Shown here piece by piece: positions 34,208-46,533 of a DNA stretch of 64,000 nt. The stretch lies in assembly GCA_028023455.1 (NCBI GenBank), contig JAQFVV010012395.1, forward strand, positions 10,906,154 to 10,970,153. The letters run 5' to 3'. Below the pieces are notes generated by a model that did not search any database, was not told the DNA's origin, and worked only from the letters and a program-made list of their open reading frames with translations. The first letter of the stretch is position 1. The number at the start of each line of letters is the position of its first letter. Origin of the DNA: Epiperipatus broadwayi (lineage: Eukaryota > Onychophora > Udeonychophora > Euonychophora > Peripatidae). The translations under genes and the position numbers were made by a program.

Positions 34208-36131
34208 TGGAGATAGTTGCTTCTGAGATTAGGTTACAAGTAAAGGAAAAGCAACAAGATAGATGAGGTTTAGTATGGTATGCAGAAGATTTGAATAAAA
34301 ACTTTATGTTGGTATACTTGTACAAAAAATGGGATGACTGTGTTGGGAGAATTGTTGAGTATTATAGTGGCAAAGAATGGGATAGAAGAATATATGCATT
34401 AATAAAAAATAGGGAGTTGGAAAGATGGAGCACTAATATGGAGAGTAAAAAGAGTTTATATATATAGAAATAAATAGAATATTGGGTATGAGTTAATTTA
34501 TGATAAATAGCAAGGCTCATTAGGAGGGAATATACACATGAATGAAGAAATGTGGGTGACATCTGCAAGTTATGTAAGAAAGGCATGGAAAATATTAGTT
34601 ATCTGTAATTGAATGTAAATGCTTACAAGCAGAAAGATACAAATAATGAAGTTGTGGGAGAATAAATATAAACAAAGTGATTGTACTGAAAGTGGCTTCT
34701 TGGATTTTATGCTGGATTTAGAAAAAGATAAGGAGGATCTAGACATGAAAAGGGAAGGCAAATGGCTAACAGGTTTCTCTGGTCATAGTTCCAATAAAGG
34801 AGAAGTCTTAGTGCATCACATCACATCAATTACAATTTAAATGTAAAGTATTTGATCACCAATGGTATTACTTTATCAATATTAGCCAACTCCTTAACTC
34901 AATTTATTTGTAGTATCATTAGATTAAATATCTAGAACTAATATAATACATTTACGTGAACTCTTTATATCATTTAAATGCATTTATACTGATATAAGAA
35001 TTAATTTATGATTATATCTATATGCAGTATTTACCTAATCTTAATGCAAATTATAATTTTATTAGATTAACATTTAATTTCAGTATATTTTACTGTATTT
35101 TAAAACATTTCACTGTATAAAATAACTATATATCGCCACTGACTCCATCTCATTAATTAATATGTTTACAGTTTTCATATATACCGTCTAAAACATATTT
35201 TTATTTAGTTTTGAAAATATAGTGATAACATTTCAAAGACATTCTTATCTTCATGGTTTTTTTAATTTTTTTTTGGGGGGAGGGGGCTGATATCAACGTT
35301 CTTTCTAAAGCTATAAATACTCTATATTGTTTAGTTTACTGAGCACTTTACAAAAATGTTTACAATTTATTTATTATTCATTATTTAATTACTGCGACTA
35401 AAAATACATTCTATCATCCTAGATTTATTTATTTTTTAAAAAGGAACTTAATTAGGATAATTAATTACGTTTATACAGTAATTATCTCTAGCCATTTATT
35501 TATCCCTAGCAACGAATTTTCTGTGTAAGATGATGTATGTGCAATATATATATATTGCGATTAAGTTAATACTAAAATATATAGTTTTCATTTAATCTTT
35601 GTATGTATGCAAAATTTTAGAAATAGTTGGAATTAGCCAGGCAACAGCATATTATTAGGAAATAATATTTGATCACTATTGATACTGTCTCATAGCATAG
35701 TTTGTTCTGACATTTTAATACATGATAGTTATGTCATGAACGTTAAAGATGTCTTTAAAATGCATAGCATAACTCTATGAAGTCCACGCAGTATGCTCAC
35801 AATCAGAGATTCAAATCTACGACCAGCTGAACTATGGAAATTTTTAGGCTATAAACAGGTGTATTATTTTTGCAGATAATTCATTACCCACTATGTATTA
35901 ATCAGTAAGTCGGTTTCTAACTGATTGAGAAAACAATACTAATGTAATATAATCGATGGTGAGTGTGTTATATTTCTATGTATGTCGAGCTACTGTTTAT
36001 CTTTTACATAAAGTGTGTATTGTGCCCCCCCCCCCCATTTTAATATTATTTGCAATTATCTTAAATAGCTGCTTTCCATTTTTTTTTAAAAATTATATAA
36101 CAGAAAAGCTTTTCTCTCAAATTTTATATAC
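34208..36131. other. AT-rich spacer
   Basis: G run at 35273-35286 and C run at 36024-36037. Open frames in 34362-34840 overlap on both strands and look like chance. No gene supported. Confidence 0.45.
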
Positions 36132-36141
36132 GATTATAATT

Positions 36142-36523
36142 AAAAATATAGGGGATTTGGGATTTGACAACAATATTGGCATCAGCATGGGATTTGGCAA
36201 TTCTATCATCAGATTTTCAATGGTATGGATGGCTGAAGAGCTGGAGGTTGGAGTAGGTTGTGAGGATTTGCTATCTTAATATAAACTGAGCACTGATTAT
36301 ATATATATGGGAGATGGAATCTGAACCACCTGATGAGAGCTAGTTTAGCACGAAATAATATATTGGTGATTATTTATCTTTTCTGCATGTGTGTGGTAAT
36401 GTGTATCAGTAATTTGAAATATTGTGGACAGCGAAGGGTTTTGAAAGTCTGAGTTCAAATCCCAAATCCCTATATTTACAATTAGGCTCCAGGTATAAGA
36501 GTGCCTGGTATTTCAAATCATAG
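36142..36523 (+). mobile_element. HHR-B retroelement
   Basis: A 382-bp insertion with a 10-bp TSD GATTATAATT at 36132-36141 and 36524-36533. In order: ATTGGCATCAGCATGGGATT, GGATGGCTGAAGAGCTGG, TATAAACTGAGCACTGATTA, ribozyme, GATTATTTATCTTTTCTGC, a tRNA-like segment ending GAAAGTCTGAGTTCAAATCC (B box), and a 3' hairpin CCAGGTATAAGAGTGCCTGG with a short tail. It is the cleanest plus-strand copy for the family order. Confidence 0.8.
36324..36366 (+). ncRNA. Diverged hammerhead in HHR-B (36142 copy)
   Basis: CTGATGA (36330-36336), GAGCTAGTTTAGCAC, GAAA (36352-36355), TAATATA, TTGG. The core boxes are intact. Helix I has a changed base next to the core (ACCAC for ACCAA) and helix III has lost its CG pair, so activity is doubtful. 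Confidence 0.5.
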
Positions 36524-36533
36524 GATTATAATT

Positions 36534-38110
36534 GCAAATCTTTTGACCAGGAAGTGATGCTTTCATCTGTTGATCTGGGAAAAGCATTTTGTGTTTTTAA
36601 AAATTTTACATTTGCAGGATAAGTTTTGACTTTTGGAAAAATTTCTCTAAGAAAATAATGACTATCTGCATAATGGAAATGGTTCATTAATCATTTGTCC
36701 ATAAACTCTTGCAAAATGCTGTATTATGTGTGATTCAAGAGAACTTATTATTTTAAAAGTTTTTCATAATGCTTATTTATTTATATTAGATATAACTGTT
36801 GAAACATCTGAAATCTTCATGCAATATGGCATGAAATATTTTGAATTAATTGTATCTACCGTATTTTTAATTTTGATTACAATCATCATGAACTAATAAT
36901 TTATAGTCAGCTTAGGTTAATGGAAAATCAGCTTGCAAAAGTGCAAGTAAGAAAAAAAAATACCAGGGCATTTGAAATGAAATTCCTATGTTAAGATAAG
37001 CATCGAAACTAAATCAGCAGTTGATAAACTATTGATAGTATCTTTTGAGGTAATCTCAAAATCCAAAAACTAACAATATAAAAGAATAAAATAACTTTTT
37101 AAAAAATAAGCAGATCTTAATGCTTTTAGATTAAATGAATATAATAAATAAAAATACCTTTAATAGTGTTTGCAATATGATGAGAAAAAGCAGATTTTTA
37201 TATTATATTTTTAACAGGAATCTACCTCTTGATGAATTGTAAGAGAAGAAATCCATCCTGCAAAAATTTGATCATCAGATATAGATTTGAATATAGTATA
37301 AAAGATCTGGCACAAAAAATTGACACTAAATCATGAACCAAGAGTGAGAAGAGATGGGTAACAAGTTAGGCCATATTTTACTCACTATAAGTTGATGCAT
37401 GACCATGTATAGATGTTTTCTTATCCTCATGCTGATGGCAAAAGTATTTTGTGAAATAATTTTTAGGTTTTTTTACAATAAAAAAAATAAAAAATATCTT
37501 TTAATTTATTAGCACCTCTAATAAATATTTTATTATTGAATATAGTATACAAGATCTGACTGACATAAAAAAATTGACTTTATATTTGCAAACTATGACT
37601 CAAGAGTGAGAACAGATGGACAAATATTCAGTTAAAGTTGAAGTATGATTATGTATAAATGTTTTCTTAATACTTTGTGTAATATACTTCTAGCCAAAAA
37701 AAAAAAACAACAAAGACACTATGCTTAAATACCCATTCTTCTATTAATCATTCTACTTTTTCTGACAACACTTCCCAAAAATCAAATCCATGACACTTTA
37801 AAACAAAAACAATGAACTTTCTTAACTGTTTTAAATCAAAAGATCTTTGACATTGCTTCAAACTATTGCATCATCAAAGGTATTTGAATGTTGACACTAA
37901 AACTGTTTGAACTTGATTTTCTTAATTTTCTAAATAAAATAATTATATGTGTGTGAGTGCATATCTATTTAAACAAAATCTCTTACCAATAGAATTAAGT
38001 CCAAGATGTCATATAGTTGTATTAATATCAGTTGGTAAAATACCAATTGGTCTGGTGCCAATTAATTTGAATTGTTTGTTATTGGTTTTTTTTTCTTCTT
38101 TTTTTTAAAT
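36534..38110. other. AT-rich spacer with a direct duplication
   Basis: Two diverged direct copies about 250 bp apart (37286-37420 and 37536-37672) share TGAATATAGTATA, AGATCTG, CAAGAGTGAGAA and ATGTTTTCTTA in the same order. No gene recognised. Confidence 0.45.
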
Positions 38111-38127
38111 TTTCACATCAGCACATT

Positions 38128-38230
38128 GGAAAAGTCTTAAAGTATAATGGTTGCTGCATCTACCTGCCATGCCTATGATCTGGAGGTCAAGTCCAGGTCA
38201 GATACAAAAATGGATTTTTTTTTAAATATA
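38128..38230 (+). repeat. tRNA-like SINE
   Basis: TAAAGTATAATGGTTGCTGC (A-box region), CTGCCATGCC (anticodon region), GGAGGTCAAGTCCAGGTC (B box), AGATACAAAAATGG, T run. The order and spacing fit a tRNA-derived SINE, different from the tRNA-Gly-like family. No TSD seen. Confidence 0.45.
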
Positions 38231-38626
38231 AAAAATTGTTTCTAGCTGTAATTAACTAAAAGATAAAGATTCCAGGTTAATCTGAGTTGATTAAATGAGT
38301 TATCAGTGTGCTAGAAAAAAACAAAATATATAATATTGTAAAGGTTTGTGTTTTAAATTATAGTTCTTAATAAATTTTGTGTAATTATTTTATTATTTAA
38401 AAATATTGTTATTAATATATATCTAAAAAATTTAATAGAACTTAATTGTAATTAAAATCCAATCCAAAAATTTTATTTGGAAATATGTTAATAATAAAAC
38501 AAACCCAATAGTATTCCTATTGAAATGATTAATATACTATATATATACTGCTAAACCTTTGAGATGTGAACATGGGGAAAAATGGAAAAAATTAGTTGAG
38601 TGAATAAAATAACAAATTAAGAAGTT

Positions 38627-39338
38627 AAACTACTAAACAGCACATGATCACCATTTCTTATGCTTGATCATAATTGTTATTGAACAGGCAAAACTCTCCA
38701 TACAGTAGTGCTACTCAGTGCAAGCCAGAGTAATCAATGGATGAAAGTCATAAGCTAGAAACTAGTCTGGGGATATTGGATGAGTAGGCACTAGATAGGA
38801 ATTTTATGCACAAGTCTTTTGGCATCTATTGATTACTCTGGCTTGCACTGAGTGGCACTACTGTATGGAGAGTTTTGCCTGTTTTAATAACAGTTATGAG
38901 CAAGCATAAGAAATGGTGGTCATGTGATGTTTTGTGATTTAATACCAATCCTGCCTAATAGGATAGTGGTGGCTATGGTTATTAAGGAACCAAAGAGACC
39001 AAAATATATGGGTACTGAACTGAGATCAGACCTATATGACTATATAAGTTAATGAGCTTGGATTGAAAATATTGTGTTTTTAATGTTATTCTCATAGTTT
39101 TGTAGTTAAGTAGAGATAAAAGATGGCCACTGGAGGGTTGCATTAAATCCTAAGATCTAGGTGCAGTGCTCTCAGATCCAAGGCTCCTTACTGACAAAAG
39201 CCACAAGCTAGAAACTAGTCTGGGGATATTGTATGAGTAGGCACCAGATAGGGATTTTAAGCACAAGCCTTCTGGCATCCATTGATTACTTTGGCTTGCA
39301 CTGAGTGGCACTATTGTATGAAGAATTTTGTCTGTTTT
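38627..39338 (+). mobile_element. HHR-A retroelement, long copy with tandem ribozyme spacing
   Basis: Inserted into LINE-beta with a perfect 13-bp TSD AAATTAAGAAGTT (38614-38626 and 39339-39351). It starts with the inverted 5' segment (CAGCACATGATCACC, CTCCATACAGTAG), then a ribozyme relic whose GTC ends at 38767, then a full unit, a second ribozyme whose GTC ends at 39220, and a partial second unit ending TCTGTTTT. Sequences after the two GTC sites (TGGGGATATTG, ATGAGTAGGCAC, GCACTGAGTGGCACTA) are direct repeats 453 bp apart. This is what a reverse-transcribed multimeric, ribozyme-punctuated RNA would leave. Confidence 0.8.
39191..39220 (+). ncRNA. Mutated hammerhead in HHR-A (38627 copy, second unit)
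   Basis: CTGACAA (39191-39197), AAGCCACAAGCTA, GAAAC, TA, GTC (39218-39220), TGGGGATATTG. Helix I is nearly complete (TCCTTA with TGGGGA). The conserved G in CUGANGA is A, as in the copy at 22299. Confidence 0.5.
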
Positions 39339-39660
39339 AAATTAAGAAGTTTTGAAAAGAGTAAATGAAAAAAGAAGATTGAATGAGGAAATTAAAATTA
39401 GAAAGATAAACTGAATTGGATATATATATTAAGAAGAATGTATAATTTAATGAAAGTTGTTTCAGAGGAAATGGTGAGTGTAAGCAAGAAGAAAGGATGG
39501 AAAATATGTTGGATGATATAAGAAATGAAAATAGTTATGTGGAATTGAAGAACTGAGCAATGAATAGAAGAGAATGAAAACTGAATGAATTGGTGATGTG
39601 ATTAGTTTATGGATCTGTCGATGGGACAGAATATTATTGATGATAATATAGATTCCAAAT

Positions 39661-40085
39661 TTCATAAAAAGTTCCATTACTATTTTTTCTTTAAAAAATC
39701 AATACATAATAGTAAGGATTTAAAGTTTTATATAAAAATAAGTATTAGTTAAATTTTTTACAATTTATCAAAAAGTACATATCTTATTAAATTTATTCTA
39801 TATAAAAAATAATAATAAACAAAAACATAAAACTACAAAAAATATAACCTAATTATTTTTTATTACTGTAAGGAAATAGCTTTTAACAGCTAACTGTGGT
39901 ACAAAAATGCTTCCATATGCTTTATAAACTAATCGATTATTAGATAATAAAGATTTGTGATTTTTTTCTTTCCAAATTTCCAACCAACTAAAAATCTATA
40001 ATCTTTTGTTTTACTTGATTAACTATCAAACCCATGTACTATGGTATTTAATCCTTTTTAAATTATAAAAATATTTAAATTTATT
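39661..40085. other. AT-rich spacer
   Basis: Nothing recognised. Confidence 0.4.
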
Positions 40086-40089
40086 AATT

Positions 40090-40905
40090 AGAGGGGATTT
40101 GAACCCAGACTTTCAAGCACCCTTTAGTCATCTACTCCATCCTATACAACTGATATATATATAGCTAAACATATGCAAAAAAGATAAATGATCTCCAATA
40201 TAAATGTTGAACCAGCACTCCTCAGTTGGTCCGGATCATCATTTCCCACACACATATACAATTTGTGCTTGGTTTACATCAAGATAGCAAATCTTCAAAC
40301 TTTAATAGATAGGCCATTCACACCATTGAAATTCTGATAATGTCATGTTCAAAGCCTTTGTTTGCCAATTTTACTGTCATATGCATGTTGACCATAAGTC
40401 ATTCTAACATCTCTCACAAAAATACACTATCAGTGCTTTATATCAAGATAGCAAATCTTCAAACGTTAATGGACAGGCTTCTCTCTTTTCCATTATCCAA
40501 CTCTTTAACCATTCATACCATTGAAATCTGATGGTGGCATGTTCAAAACTCTTGTGTTGACCATAAGTCATTCTGACTCTGATAAAATTGGCAAACAATG
40601 GCTTTGAACATACCATCATCAGATTTTTATTGATGTGGATGGCTAAAGAGTTCCAGAGTGAAGAAGATTGAAGCCTGTCCATTAAAGTTTGAAGATTTGC
40701 TATCTTGATATAAACTGAGCACTGATTGTGTATGTGTGTAGGAGATGATGATCTGGACTAACTAATGAGTGCTGATTTGGCATGAAATATTATATTGGAA
40801 ATCAGTTACCTTTTTGGCATATGTGTGGTCGTGTATATCAGTTGTATAGGATGGAGTGGATGCTAAAGGGATTTGAAGATTTGAGTTCAAATCCCTTTAA
40901 TTATA
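40090..40905. mobile_element. HHR-B elements, head-to-head pair
   Basis: Left half on the minus strand (GGGGATTTGAACCCAGACTTTC at about 40092, ribozyme relic CTGAGGA on the minus strand near 40214, CATTGAAATTCTGAT) and right half on the plus strand (TGGATGGCTAAAGAG, TATAAACTGAGCACTGATTG, ribozyme relic CTAATGA, AGTTCAAATCCC near 40890). An extra internal fragment (40437-40560) repeats the 5' region. Both ribozymes are mutated: the left has lost GAAA, the right has an altered core. No confident TSD. Confidence 0.65.
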
Positions 40906-41355
40906 TCTGGCTTAAAATATATACTAACTATAGTCATATTTAAATATTAAATTTATTAAATAAATAAACATTAGTTTTAAACCTAATATCTGGCAAATAA
41001 TTTTAAAACAAGTTAAATTATCTATAACTTCTGAAATCAAAATTAAATGGATAGCACCATTTTTTATTATTATTAAAGATCAAAAAATATGATAAAATTA
41101 GTTTTAAAAAAAATAAAATAAAAAGATAATTAAAAAATTACTCCAAGATTTTTAATAATAAAATATTTTATAGCTTTTCGTTATTATTTTTTTTTTAATT
41201 AGCATAGAATTATTGATTTTAAATGTAATTAAAATCAACTTCAAATAAGAAATTAGTGAGTCATTCTTCCAAAAGCAATTTTTTTCATCTTATTCTATAC
41301 AATTCAAATAATATTATTTTTACTAGACTCAATTGAAATCGTTAGTCTGAGCCAA
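40906..41355. other. AT-rich spacer
   Basis: Nothing recognised. Confidence 0.4.
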
Positions 41356-41359
41356 AAAC

Positions 41360-42110
41360 ATTTGTTTTGCATAACCTCTCCAAGCTTTTCCATCCAATGC
41401 TTTAACTTTCGACATTCGTGATTACTTCCTTCTTTTTGATCATCAATCAACTTTTTTCTCCTAGCCATTCTTCATAATACATATGTCTTTAAGTATATGC
41501 CCAATTTAATTTCTCTTCCATTTAGTAAATAATCTTTTTTTTTTTCATTTGCTCTCTATCAATGTAACTTATTCACTTTTCTCCGAAGCAACAACTGAAA
41601 GTGAAGCCTTCAATCATTTTAAATTCTTGTTTATAATCATTCAAATTTCTGAATTACATAAAGGCACACAAGTAAAATATTATAAAGTCATTTTCTTAAT
41701 TCCAAATTTTATCATTAAAAAAACTTATCTTTAACCTTTAAATTTAAATCTGTTTAATCATTATATTTCTTATTCTAACACCTTTATTGCTATTTTTATC
41801 ATTAAACAAATAACCTTTTAAATATTTAAAAGCATTAACCTGCTCTAAAACTTTCTGCCTTAACTAGCCTTTTTTTCATACTTATAATCGTTACTTTTGT
41901 TCTACTTCTCTTGTCATTTCAACTTTCTTCAAATATTAATCGTAACTAACATTTTATTAAGCTCTTTCCCAATGTCTGCAAACAACCATATCATCAACAA
42001 AAACTTACAGAATGAATCTTTTTTACTTTCGATGTTAATTCCACCATAAACAGGAAATCAGCAATATCCTGTCATATATCCCCTTTTTTATCTGTATGTT
42101 CTATAAGAAA
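41360..42110 (-). pseudogene. Decayed LINE-beta-like fragment
   Basis: Minus-strand pieces in LINE order: near 42010 FILYVFVDDMVVCRHWE (catalytic F/Y-x-DD), then LKKVEMTREVEQK, VKAESFRA, NAFKYLKGYLFNDKNSNKGV (the usual YLG..I..D), IRNIMIKQ, then ANEKKKIIY, EEKLNWAYT and SIGWKSLERLCKTN (the usual A.DR..W). Numerous stops. Limits approximate; more diverged than the copy at 30190. Confidence 0.6.
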
Positions 42111-43040
42111 GACTACTGTATTTAATATTATAAATATATTTGATGCGTATACAAATTTTCTAATAGTCATCTGTTGCATTTTTTCCCTTCAAAATACCGC
42201 CAACCAAAATACTTATTTACTGTAACAATAATCTTCTCAAAAATCAATAAAATAAATAGGGATTCTTTTTCCTCTTTCTCACTCTCTTTATATATATCAT
42301 TCTCTTTATATATATTTAATAATAATTTGAGAAGCTTTTGGAAATGGAAACAGTTGTCTAGAATGATTAGAATACATAATGTAATTTCCACTAATAATAC
42401 ATTTTTTGCCTATGGAAATCCTCCCTTCAATATATAATAGTCCTCATCACTCAATGCATTTTTTTTAAATTCAAAGTACTTTTTGGCATAAATATTTTTA
42501 ATCTACATAAATATATCCATTCAATACTTTCAATATCGCTGTTGTGATACTATGGTTATATGTAAAATTAAATTTACGGTTTTAAAATCATATTTTGCTG
42601 CATTAGGTCTTCGTCCAAAGTAATGAAAGTGATCTGATTTATAAATTATATTACAAAGATTCTGAATTTTTGGTAATTCATTTTAAATCTCAAATCTAGC
42701 TTTTACAATGTTTCTATTTTTGTGTAACCCATTTATTTTTATTTACCTCACCTTTTATTAATACAGCTTAAACTTATTACCTCTCCCTTACAAATTACTT
42801 ATGTATTCTTATCTTTTTATAATATCTATTCTTTCTTACTAATTTGGCATTCTTTTATTCTTGGTTTTTCAACCAAAGTTTTTTATTCTATTATAAAGTA
42901 AATCAAATTCATTTTTTACTTCATAATTTTTGTAGCTATTATATTTTTCTCCCGATCATACTTGATATGTTTTATTTGTTACTAATCTCAATTCATTACT
43001 AATTATATAAATTTAAGTAAATTTTAAGTGGAATATAAAA
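42111..43040. other. AT-rich spacer
   Basis: Overlapping opposite-strand open frames at 42167-42437 are low-complexity. No gene supported. Confidence 0.45.
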
Positions 43041-43053
43041 AGAAAATTATTAA

Positions 43054-43535
43054 ACAGGCAAAACTCACTATACGTATTGCCACACTCAGCAAGCTAGAGT
43101 AATTAATGGATGCCAGAAGGATTGTGCATAAAATCCCCATCTAGTGCCTCCTCATCCAATATCCCCAGACTAGTTTCTGGCTTGTGGCCTTCGTCATTGA
43201 GGAGCTCTGAGAGCACTGCACCTAGATCTTAGGATCTAATGCAACCCTCCAGCAGCCACCTTTTATCTCCACTTAACTACAAAACTACGAGTCTTAAACT
43301 GAAAACCCTTAATGTTTTCAATCCAAGCCCATTAGCTTATATAGTCATATGGGTCTGAACTCATATTGGTTTTTTAATAACCATAGCCACCACTATCTTA
43401 TTGAGCAGGATTGGTTTTAAGCCAATAAACATGGATGCCTTCTGGCATCCATTGATTGCTCTTGTTTGCTGTGGGTGGCAATACGTGTAGTGAGTTTTGC
43501 CTGTTTTAGCAACAGTTATACACAAGCATATGTGA
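43054..43535 (-). mobile_element. HHR-A retroelement, longest single unit
   Basis: A 482-bp insertion with a perfect 13-bp TSD AGAAAATTATTAA at 43041-43053 and 43536-43548. Minus-strand order: TGCTTGTGTATAACTG, inverted arm (CACTACACGTATTGCC), GGCTTAAAACCAATCCTGC, ATAGTGGTGGCTATGG, GAGTTCAGACCCATATGAC, AAAAGGTGGCTGCTGGAGG, helix I CTCCTCA, ribozyme, TGGGGATATTGGATGAG, AGTGAGTTTTGCCTGTTTAA. Same subfamily as the copy at 3790. Confidence 0.8.
43168..43197 (-). ncRNA. Hammerhead-like ribozyme in HHR-A (43054 copy)
   Basis: Minus strand: helix I strand TCCTCA, ATGACGA (first core C changed to A), AGGCCACAAGCCA, GAAAC, TA, GTC, TGGGGATA. Helix I pairs fully and everything but the first core base matches the consensus. 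Confidence 0.6.
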
Positions 43536-43559
43536 AGAAAATTATTAACTGTAATATAT

Positions 43560-44035
43560 AATTTTATTGCTCTCAACCTATTTGCTGCTAGCTATTAACA
43601 CATTCAATATGTACAATTATTTTCTATCAGAAGTTTGCATGGAAAGCAAATGTGTTTAAGCTAGAGCCTTAATTGATATTTTGGATATTTGACATGCTTC
43701 TACTTGTCTAAAAGGTTGTGATAATGGCATTTTACTTATGATTACATATTGACTATTTCCATCATATAGAATTAATTGCTGAATGCCTTTGGAAAAGTCA
43801 AACTTTATTTAAACTTCTCAACTGCATTTAACTATTAGTAATAGCACACAGATTAGTATATAACACAACATTTCAAGAGATTTTATTCTTCTCTCTTCTT
43901 AAAGGGTTTCTGACCTGACCAGTGATAACATTAGAATAGAAATAAAACTCGAACCTTTATTCATGAATGTGATGTTCTAGCCAACAGAATACCCGAGTTG
44001 GTTAGAACATCACCTTAAATTTAGTATTGATCAGG
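43560..44035. repeat. Diverged repeat, paralogous to 49420-50270
   Basis: Shares GTGATAATGGCATTTTACTT, CAAACTTTATTTAAACTT, TAATATATAACACAACA-type and CCTGACCAGTGATAAC-type segments in the same order with 49515-50270. It ends with a small inverted repeat (GTGATGTTCTAGCCAAC with GTTGGTTAGAACATCAC, 43971-44015). No gene recognised; an old duplication or an unknown repeat. Confidence 0.5.
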
Positions 44036-45930
44036 CTAAAATTACTTGAAGAAGAGAGGGGAGTAATACCACTCACATTATGTTTGCTTTTCTTTAAATA
44101 TACTGCTCCAGTACTTGAATTATGACATTAATTATGCTCATATAGACAGAATGCCACGCTGAACAGATATCAAACAAGATTTTTATTTTTAAAAAATCTC
44201 TTCCATTTTGTGATTAGCAGCTAATAATAAATATATATTTATACTATACAATGAGACATTGAAAATTTAGTAATACATTTTTTTAATTTCAATAAAAAAA
44301 ATTATGCTATCATAAAATGTAACATGAAAACATCTTTTATATTTAATTACAATATTATTTTTTTATAATTTTAATTGTGAAAGAAAAAAATGTAAAGAAA
44401 AAAGATTTGGTTTTTAAAAAAGATAATTTCTGATGTCACAGATATTTAATCAAAAAAATTTTAAAAAAATTATTTGAAGCATAACTCTTCATCCAAAAGC
44501 ATGAAAGCATGCATAAAAAGGTAAACAAAAAGATGGTTAAAAGTAGGTGTTTTGTGACAAAATATCATTAACAATAAGGCATGGATAGGCAAATATCTAA
44601 ATATAACCTAGGTTGTATATTTACACATACTTCCTGTGCGCTTAATAAATAATTATAACTCTACAATAGTTTGTGTGTTTTTAGGTTATATAATTAAATT
44701 TATTAACTACAAAAAATATTAATTAAAAGCTAAGATTAATAATTGCGAACAATTGCCACCTATTACTGGAATATCTTTTTCAGTATATAAATTAAATTAA
44801 ATGATCCTTCGTATATTATTGCATATTATAAATAAAAGTTTTCTATCTTCATTCAATAAGTCTGATTATATAATTCTAATTCTTTTGTTTTTCCTACCAA
44901 AATTTTATTTTAACCGAATCAACAAAAGATTACATCCTGCGGGTTTTATAATGAAGCAAAAGATTATAATTAGCATTTTTTTTTTTTTAACAAATAAGTA
45001 AATTATTCCTATTATAGAATAAAGTCTTCAATTATGTATCAACCCAGATTAGGAAATAAGCGAAAGAAAAGAAAAAAATTGTCAGGGTATTTATATCCAG
45101 TCACTAAATGAACCAAATGTTGAATATAATTGATCAAATCATCAATAAACTGAAAATGAAAATCAAAAACAAGAAACTGATACTAAAATTCAAATACAAC
45201 AATCCAAAATGAAAATCAAATTTATAAATCTCATATGAATGATGCTATTAATTTTTTTTTAGATGATTTCAGTTGTAAAGATCAAGGAATACAGTCTGAC
45301 ATTTAAGTGACAAACAAAGGCAATAATCAATGATAGACTAAAATGTGAAAATAAATTACTTAAATTATTCAAAATTAATAGCAGGGGATTTTAAAAAATA
45401 GATCTTATGTGCTTTATTCAAAATCAGCAAACGGTCAAGAAAAGTTAATTCAAAATTATCTCCAAGGGATTTCTGGTAAAAGAGTTTTATATTTTATCAC
45501 CTCTTTTTTATTTTGTAACAATAAAAAATAAATAAATAATTATTTCTTTAAATAAAGCAGAAGATATTGTGCTATATAGTAAGAATTGCACTTTTTTTTG
45601 TATATATATTTACCTGGACATGAAATAGCCCAGTTGCAAAGAAAAGATTATTTTACTTCATGACTGTTAGAATGCTTATTAATAGGTGAAGAACTAAGTA
45701 TAAATTTTGAAATTGAAATTAATAATCAGGTAAATAATTCCAGAGAAAAATTAAAAAGACTGATTACATTTCATGGTGAAAATCAAAAAGTTAGTTATTC
45801 ACAGCAAACAATTTTTTAGATATAATATTAGAATTAATTTCTAATAGTAATTTGTTATATGATTATGGATAATAAAATATGTATTTTATATGTATATAGA
45901 ATACTGGTTATATGATTATATATTTAAATG
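44036..45930. other. AT-rich spacer
   Basis: Open frame 44801-45001 is low-complexity. No gene or named repeat supported. Confidence 0.5.
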
Positions 45931-45934
45931 CTAT

Positions 45935-45975
45935 AGCTCTGATGAAGACTGCAGGGCAGTCAAAACTGTTAGAAA
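45935..45975 (+). ncRNA. HHR-D hammerhead relic
   Basis: CTGATGA (45939-45945), A, perfect stem GACTGC/GCAGTC with a 2-3 base loop, then AAAAC (expected GAAAC), TG, TT. The G12 equivalent is lost. The core order matches the copy at 63562. No element ends could be fixed. Confidence 0.4.
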
Positions 45976-46040
45976 ATTAAAGGAATTATATAAAAAAAAC
46001 TTGCATTAGAATATATATGTGGAGATTTATAAAAAGTAAT

Positions 46041-46523
46041 CATCATCATCAACCATTATCAATCCACTGCAGGATGAAGCTTTCTCCAAGTTCAATCCAT
46101 CTCCGATCTTTAACTTTTCTTCTCCACATTACCCCTGCAACTTTCTTATTTCATCCATCCATCTCATGTGTGGTCTCTTTCTGGGTCTTTTACAATTTCT
46201 TAGAATCCAGTTTTAGATTTCAATTGTCCACTCTTCTAGCAATATGTTCAGCTCAACTCCACTTCAGTCTTTTTAATTTTTTCAATGAGGTCAGTAACAC
46301 CTGTTTGTTCTCTTACCCATATATTGCATTTTTGATCTCTTCTTGTCACTCCCAACATACATCTTTCCATACTTCTTTGAGTGGTCTGAAGTCTCTGTAT
46401 TGCTCTTCTATTAAGTGTCCAAGTCTCAGATCCATAAGTAAGAACTGTTAAAACACATTTATTAAAAACCTTTCTTTTCAAACACATAGGCATATTTCCT
46501 TTTAGTATCAAGTTATTTCTACC
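46041..46523 (-). pseudogene. LINE-alpha, 5'-truncated copy 3 with TSD
   Basis: Flanked by a 10-bp TSD AAAAAGTAAT at 46031-46040 and 46524-46533. Minus-strand pieces: MILKGNMPMCLKRKVFNKC, LTYGSETWTLNRRAIQRLQ, RSMERCMLGVTRRDQK, REQTGVTDLIEKIKK, then frameshifted WIDEI-type end and the (GAT)n tail at 46041-46050. The TSD shows that the truncation occurred at insertion, as is usual for LINEs. Confidence 0.85.
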
Positions 46524-46533
46524 AAAAAGTAAT

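Larger units (their letters stand above)
38562..39660 (+). pseudogene. LINE-beta 3' end, split by an HHR-A insertion
   Basis: 38562-38626 (GAGATGTGAACATGGGGAA, AGTTGAGTGAATAAAATAAC) and 39339-39655 (TTTTGAAAAGAGTAAATG, AAGAAGAATGTATAATTTAA, GGACAGAATATTATTGATGA) together match the last ~370 bp of LINE-beta at 30190-30560 read on its own strand. HHR-A occupies 38627-39338. The 5' end is truncated and the 3' end carries a short TGAT-type tail. Non-coding remnant. Confidence 0.75.

Noticed and set aside
39462-39677. 71-codon minus-strand frame
   Set aside because: Antisense to the LINE-beta 3' untranslated region.
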